NCBI GenBank assembly: GCA_905206195.1
Contig: CAJLGN010000019.1
Span: forward strand, 1 to 10,428
Origin: an uncultured Roseburia sp.
GTDB lineage: Bacteria; Bacillota; Clostridia; Lachnospirales; Lachnospiraceae
Direction: 5' to 3'
DNA length: 10,428 bases
A program made the translations under genes and the position numbers. Every line of letters begins with the position of its first letter. Position 1 is the first letter of the stretch. The notes beneath the pieces are model-generated. The model searched no databases. It was not told the origin of the DNA and saw nothing but the letters and a program-made list of their open reading frames with translations. Below, one piece after another: positions 7,072-10,428 of this stretch.

Positions 7072-7699
7072 AATAACTCTCCTTTCCTCTTTTCATCGTA
7101 AACCATATGCCGCCTGCACCCGCCACAGCCGACAGCACTACAAGCAGCGCGCTCGCCACTGCATAGCTTTGTCTCAGCACTGTGAAAATCCCAATAATTG
7201 GTATAATCTCCAGGCACATGACACACATACGAAACGCCAGATTCGTAAAAAACCGTGCAATGACCACGCCAAGTACCGTGACGAAATACCCCAAAAGCAC
7301 GACTGCCAGAAATAGTGGCATCTCTCCCTCCACAAACAGCGGTGCTCCTCGGTAAGCACTTGCAATCCCCTGACAGATGAGCAAAAGCGCAATCTCCTCC
7401 AGAAGCTGCCTCGCGAGATTGACGGCGAGTGCTGTACACAGAACTCGATACCCTTTTGCGGAGGACTTTAAGTATTCCATCCCCCCTACCTCCCGTGAGG
7501 AGATGCCGCCAAATGCAAGCGAATCCACAAGAACCTCGACCGAAGCGATGAGAAAGACTGTAGTGATCATAGACTGCAAGTTGCCTTTCCTGAAAATAAG
7601 CAACTGTACCGCAATAACCAGAAGCGGCATCGCCAAAAACAGCAACATCCGGTACAACCGCGTGGTGAAAGCCAGATAACTTTGTATATTGTTCTTCAT
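7055..7699 (-). CDS. ABC-2-type transporter integral membrane protein (first permease of the GntR operon)
   Basis: 214 aa, almost entirely hydrophobic. Segments lie near 19-36, 45-66, 85-113, 127-151, 155-175 and 181-202, giving about six helices. Short polar loops separate them (for example SSREVGGMEYLKSSAKGYR at 67-85), and the tail is charged (KRGKESYYDKAA). The start is ATG 7699 with AAGGAGAG a few bases upstream, 17 nt after the ATPase stop. It ends in TAG and overlaps the next permease. Two small membrane proteins after a GntR regulator and an ATPase is the standard arrangement for this exporter class. I cannot assign a specific family name or substrate. Confidence 0.85.
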   Translation of the reverse strand: MKNNIQSYLAFTTRLYRMLLFLAMPLLVIAVQLLIFRKGNLQSMITTVFLIASVEVLVDSLAFGGISSREVGGMEYLKSSAKGYRVLCTALAVNLARQLLEEIALLLICQGIASAYRGAPLFVEGEMPLFLAVVLLGYFVTVLGVVIARFFTNLAFRMCVMCLEIIPIIGIFTVLRQSYAVASALLVVLSAVAGAGGIWFTMKRGKESYYDKAA

Positions 7700-7717
7700 G
7701 GTCTCTCCTTTTACTCT

Positions 7718-8606
7718 CTACACAAGCGCAAGACTTGTGTGCGCCTTCATGACGGCAACACTGATCTGAAACAACGTCGGCGTCTCCACGCTGATATCCA
7801 TCCCTGCAAGCTTATCCAGAGAATCCGCCAGACAGATTCCCTCGAATCCATAGGCGTTTCCACGGAAGCTGTACAGTGTCTTCTTAGCCGCGGCGGCATC
7901 CTTGGCCTCCCCTTTCACCAGGACGTATTTTTCCTTTAAATCCTCCACAAATCCCTCCTCCACGACATTGCCATGCTCCATAATCACGCAGTAGTCTGTG
8001 ACATTCTCCATGTCGGAAATATTGTGGGTGGAAAAAAACACACTGCGCTCCCCGCCTCCCGCGTCCAGGTATTCCCGGATCATTCCGCAGAGCTTATCGC
8101 GCATGAGCGGATCCAGCGGGGATGCGGGCTCATCCAAGAGCAGACATTCCGTCTCCCGCGCGAACACCGCAGCAAGCATCAACTTCATCCGGTTTCCGTC
8201 CGAGAGCCCTGATACCTTTTTCGAAAAATCTCCCTGCGTGATTCCAAGCTCTGCGCAGAGCGTTTCATAGCGCACTGTGTCAAACGTCTCAAACAACAGA
8301 CGACTGATCTTCTCCACTTGGCCGACTGTCCAGTTGGGAAGGAAATAGCTTCCCGGTCCAGTGTATCCAATTCGTTCCTTCACTTTTTTCTACATCCGTC
8401 TCATGTTCTCTTAAGTACTCGACACTCCCCTTATAATCGAGGCGTATACCAGCCAAAATATTTAAAAATGTCGTCTTCCCAGCTCCGTTCTCCCCGATCA
8501 GAGCTGTCGCAAATCCCTTCGGTATATGGCATTCCGGGATATCCAGCTCAAATCCCTTAAATTTTTTCTTGATCTGTGTGGCACGAATCGCATATTCTAT
8601 TTTCAT
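7718..8606 (-). pseudogene. ABC transporter ATP-binding protein of the GntR operon, split by a one-base frameshift
   Basis: The first part runs from ATG 8606 (AGGAAGG 6 nt upstream) and carries Walker A GENGAGKT (38-45). After residue 74 (DVEK) the frame is lost. The sequence resumes one base later at 8383 (VKERIGYTGPG) and runs to TAG at 7718. Skipping one A within the six-A run (8384-8389 as T on the plus strand) gives a single 295-aa ATPase. The second part has a signature-like GLSDGNRMKL, Walker B CLLLDEP (in ETECLLLDEPASPLD) and an H-loop in FSTHN. The signature departs from LSGGQ, and no normal Q-loop glutamine is seen after KERIGY. It sits between the GntR gene (24 nt from the chosen start) and two permeases. 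It may be a true loss, phase variation at the A run, or a sequence error. Confidence 0.85.
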
Positions 8607-8630
8607 TTTCAACCTTCCTCTCCTTCTCCC

Positions 8631-9008
8631 CTACACCCCGTCCGGCATCGCGAGCAACGCCTTTAGCGTACCCACAAGTTCCTGTCCTGTCATACCCGCA
8701 ACCTCTGCAGCCGCAATCGCCTGCGATAAGGATTCCTCAATCTTCCGCAAATGCTGTTCCCGGAGCATCTCTTCATCCTGTGCATTGACGTAAAATCCCT
8801 TGCCCTGCACAGCGGTCACAAGCCCCTCTGCCTCGAGCTGTTCATACGCTTTCATCGTCGTTATGACACTGATCCTTAAGTCCTTGGCCAGACTTCGGAT
8901 CGACGGCAGATATTCTCCCTGTTCCCTCTTCCCCGCCAGAATATCCGCCTTAAACTGCTCCGCGATCTGCTGGTAAATCGGAACTCCCGCATTCTGTAAT
9001 ATTTTCAA
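8631..9008 (-). CDS. GntR-family regulator, YtrA subfamily
   Basis: 125 aa, the short YtrA type. A GntR winged helix (PIYQQIAEQFKADILAG, then LPSIRSLAKDLRISVITTMKAYEQLEAEGL) spans about residues 10-76 and ends in the wing GKGFYV. Only about 50 helical residues follow, instead of a ligand-binding domain. The start is TTG 9008. GGAGG lies 7 nt before it, no ATG fits, and the domain begins right after it, so the ribosome site decides the start. It heads a four-gene operon with an ATPase and two permeases. YtrA-type proteins normally repress their own operon. A palindrome overlapping this promoter (9075-9087) fits autorepression. It stops with TAG. Confidence 0.93.
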   Translation of the reverse strand: MKILQNAGVPIYQQIAEQFKADILAGKREQGEYLPSIRSLAKDLRISVITTMKAYEQLEAEGLVTAVQGKGFYVNAQDEEMLREQHLRKIEESLSQAIAAAEVAGMTGQELVGTLKALLAMPDGV

Positions 9009-9073
9009 CCGGATTCCTCCTCTCTGCGCTCTTTTATCTGCTCCCTTTATATTTCTTTACTGATTATGTGTTA

Positions 9074-9102
9074 TATATACAGTATATTCAGTTTCTTGTC
9101 AA
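9074..9102 (-). promoter_or_regulatory. Sigma-A promoter of the GntR-ABC operon
   Basis: On the minus strand there is a perfect TTGACA (9097-9102), a 17-nt spacer and TATATA (9074-9079), followed by an A/T-rich leader to the TTG start at 9008. It is the strongest promoter visible in the window and makes this operon independent of the upstream kinase operon. Confidence 0.85.
9075..9087. promoter_or_regulatory. Palindrome over the -10, candidate GntR operator
   Basis: ATATAC-a-GTATAT is a perfect 13-bp palindrome covering most of the -10 hexamer and the adjacent spacer. An imperfect TGT...ACA palindrome (TGTTATATATACA, 9069-9081) overlaps it. The position is right for an autorepressor. A/T-rich palindromes can arise by chance, so this is tentative. 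Confidence 0.45.
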
Positions 9103-9140
9103 CTATTTTTACAAAATCTACCAAAAAACGCAGATTACAT

Positions 9141-9167
9141 AAAAAATGCGACCAACAGTGTGGTCGC
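9141..9167 (-). terminator. Intrinsic terminator after the histidine kinase
   Basis: On the minus strand GCGACCA and TGGTCGC form a perfect 7-bp stem around a 6-nt loop, followed by ATTTTTT. It starts 39 nt past the kinase stop and separates the kinase operon from the GntR promoter about 40 nt further on. Confidence 0.9.
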
Positions 9168-9206
9168 CTCATCCCATATATGTTTTATTATTTTCTCTGC
9201 CTAGTT

Positions 9207-10211
9207 TTATTCCATCTTCATGCTCGGATTCGGAAAGCTGATCGCTACCTGCGTGCCACTCCCCTCCTCCGAGGTGATTGTAAATCCATGACCCAATTTC
9301 TTTAAGATACTGTTGCACAGATAAAGTCCAATTCCTGTACTCCGCTTGTCGGCGTGCCCGTTGTAACCCGTATATCCTTTTTCGCAGACCCGCGGCAAAT
9401 CCTCTCCTCGGATACCGATTCCAGTGTCTGCGACCACCAGCCTCCCACGCTCCATATAAATAGAAATGCTTCCGCTGGGTGTATATTTGATAGCATTGGA
9501 CAAAAGCTGCTCTATCACAAACCCAAGCCACTTTTCATCCGTCACAACCCCTCGGTTCACCGCCTGATAATTTAGGCAAATCCGCTTGCGGATAAATTGT
9601 CTCGCATACTTATGAACTGCCTCCCGGACGACTGTATCCAATTCCACCTTCTTGAATACAAAATCCGTGGACTCCGCTCCGAGCCGCATATACTGCAACG
9701 CCATCTCCACATACTGCTCAATGCGAAAAAGCCCCTGCAGCTCCTCCTGTTGCACATCCAATCCTTTGGATTCCAAAAGTAACTTGAGCGCCGCGATGGG
9801 TGTCTTGATCTGATGTACCCACATCGTGTAATACTCCGTCAAGTCGCGCTCCTTTCGCAGCGCCTCATTCTGAAGTCTACCATTCTCCTCGGCAAGTATG
9901 CGCAAAAGAGCCTGATATTGTCCCTCAACCCCTCCAGCGGACTTCGGCAGCCCTGCAAGAGAAACTGTCACATAGGCCTCCATCCCCAACAGCCCTCTGT
10001 ACTTTTTCCGGTATCGATGAAAATCGCCCGCTATCGCTGCGATCAGAAAAAACAAACAGAGCGCCATACCATACCAAATCTCGGCCTTCTCCACGCCGTT
10101 TAGCGCCATCACTACCGCCATCACAACACCGCAAAAAATAATGCTTAAAAACCATCCCCAATTATTTTTTACATACGAGCCAAAACATTTTTCTCGCTTC
10201 TCTCCGATCAT
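9207..10211 (-). CDS. BceS-like intramembrane-sensing sensor histidine kinase
   Basis: 334 aa from ATG 10211. Two membrane helices (about 19-38 and 45-62) are joined by a loop of only a few residues, so there is no extracellular sensor; this is the hallmark of intramembrane-sensing kinases. The phosphoacceptor is H133 in WVHQIKTPIAALK. The ATPase domain has the N-box EQLLSNAIKYT (234-244), G1 ADTGIGI (261-267) and G2 STGIGLYL (291-298). These kinases sense no ligand directly; they are driven by a BceAB-type transporter, here plausibly the pair at 3339-6205. The start follows GAGG at 9 nt. A GTG at 10247 is also in frame, but the family length favours 10211. It is followed by a terminator. The partner regulator tail lies 110 nt upstream. 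Confidence 0.93.
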   Translation of the reverse strand: MIGEKREKCFGSYVKNNWGWFLSIIFCGVVMAVVMALNGVEKAEIWYGMALCLFFLIAAIAGDFHRYRKKYRGLLGMEAYVTVSLAGLPKSAGGVEGQYQALLRILAEENGRLQNEALRKERDLTEYYTMWVHQIKTPIAALKLLLESKGLDVQQEELQGLFRIEQYVEMALQYMRLGAESTDFVFKKVELDTVVREAVHKYARQFIRKRICLNYQAVNRGVVTDEKWLGFVIEQLLSNAIKYTPSGSISIYMERGRLVVADTGIGIRGEDLPRVCEKGYTGYNGHADKRSTGIGLYLCNSILKKLGHGFTITSEEGSGTQVAISFPNPSMKME

Positions 10212-10321
10212 CTCACGCTTCCTCAACTCCTCTTCTTGGAGCACCACTCCCGTCTCTGCATTTGGAGATTCTCCGTTCCGTTGTCTCCTCCCGCCATATG
10301 CATCTCTGTACTCTATTATCC

Positions 10322-10428
10322 TTATTCCACACGGTATCCAATTCCTTTTTTGGTGAGGATAAAATTGGTAAGCCCAAGGCTTAATAGTGACAAGTAACTA
10401 TTTTGTCGCAGAGAACGGTGTGACCCGA
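10322..10428 (-). pseudogene. C-terminal tail of an OmpR-family response regulator, partial and probably interrupted
   Basis: The last 17 codons read LGLTNFILTKKGIGYRVE before TAA at 10322-10324. This is the wing hairpin and C-terminus typical of BceR/OmpR-type winged-helix regulators (TKKGIGYRV). It sits just upstream of the kinase in the expected order. The codons before it, although open to the edge, read RQNSYLSLLS and not the arginine/lysine-rich recognition-helix pattern that should precede it. The underlying DNA there is rich in inverted repeats. I infer that the regulator gene is interrupted near 10381, but only 107 bases are visible, so it could also be an unusual intact gene. Confidence 0.55.
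10369..10402. repeat. Two adjacent inverted repeats at the response-regulator break point
   Basis: TAAGCC-caa-GGCTTA (10369-10383) is a perfect 6-bp hairpin. It is immediately followed by AATAGT-N8-ACTATT (10383-10402), another perfect 6-bp inverted repeat. They lie where the response-regulator coding pattern stops making sense. They could be the end of a small mobile or dispersed repeat element that continues beyond the edge; no transposase or target duplication is visible. Confidence 0.4.

Noticed and set aside
8384..8389. Programmed -1 ribosomal frameshift in the ATPase
   Set aside because: The A run is not in the register of an X XXY YYZ heptamer, the shift needed is +1, and no downstream stimulatory structure was seen. 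ATPases of this kind are not known to use one.
9075..9087. Palindrome at the GntR promoter as a terminator
   Set aside because: It is A/T-only apart from two bases, has no U-tract and overlaps a consensus -10, so an operator role is more plausible.
10212..10250. GTG start for the histidine kinase at 10247 or 10250
   Set aside because: Ribosome-site spacing is poor, and ATG 10211 gives the usual short N-terminus before the first helix.
1..10428. CRISPR arrays, tRNA or rRNA genes, transposase or integrase genes
   Set aside because: Looked for on both strands and not found. The only repeats are the coiled-coil coding repeats and short inverted repeats at promoters, terminators and the right edge.

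Overview
The window looks like a chromosomal stretch from a Gram-positive, low-to-mid GC member of the Firmicutes, most likely a gut Clostridia of the Lachnospiraceae type. The reasons are the gene families (BceAB/BceS-type peptide-sensing modules, YtrA-type GntR regulators with small ABC-2 permeases, and a MacB-type ATPase with a coiled-coil permease), the strong AGGAGG-type ribosome sites, and consensus sigma-A promoters. The family assignment is an inference; nothing in the window fixes the species. Nearly every gene lies on the minus strand. The only convincing plus-strand gene is a TetR regulator.

Layout, left to right. (1) 1-2626, minus: an ABC exporter pair, made of a MacB/LolD-type ATPase followed by a large coiled-coil FtsX-type permease. 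The permease is cut by an in-frame TAG at 94-96, and the reading frame continues coherently to the window edge. (2) 2798-3406, plus: a divergent TetR-family regulator with a good promoter and a perfect inverted repeat inside it. (3) 3339-6287, minus: a Bce-type peptide detoxification/sensing transporter (ATPase plus 10-TM permease), preceded by an unlisted 34-codon single-TM small ORF that has an excellent ribosome site. (4) 6415-9008, minus: a four-gene YtrA-like module (GntR regulator, ABC ATPase, two six-TM permeases) with its own sigma-A promoter. The ATPase is broken by a one-base frameshift at a run of six A. (5) 9207-10428, minus: a BceS-type intramembrane-sensing histidine kinase with a clean terminator. 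Upstream of it lies the C-terminal tail of its OmpR-type response regulator, which appears interrupted near the window edge by sequence rich in inverted repeats.

How it works together (inference from family knowledge). The BceS-like kinase and its response regulator should respond to a cell-envelope-active peptide seen through the BceAB-like transporter, and should activate the bceAB-like promoter at 6329-6337. That promoter has an extended -10 and no -35, and carries TTACA/TGTAA-type boxes upstream. The GntR module sits between the two halves of the Bce system and is probably an independent, self-regulated envelope-stress or ABC-2 export operon. The TetR/MacB-like exporter is a third efflux system. 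The window is therefore an antimicrobial-peptide and drug-efflux island with three transport systems. It carries three apparent lesions: a nonsense codon, a frameshift, and a probable response-regulator interruption. These may be real decay or may be sequence errors.

No tRNA, rRNA, CRISPR array or transposase gene was seen, and no gene-free stretch exceeds 300 bases.
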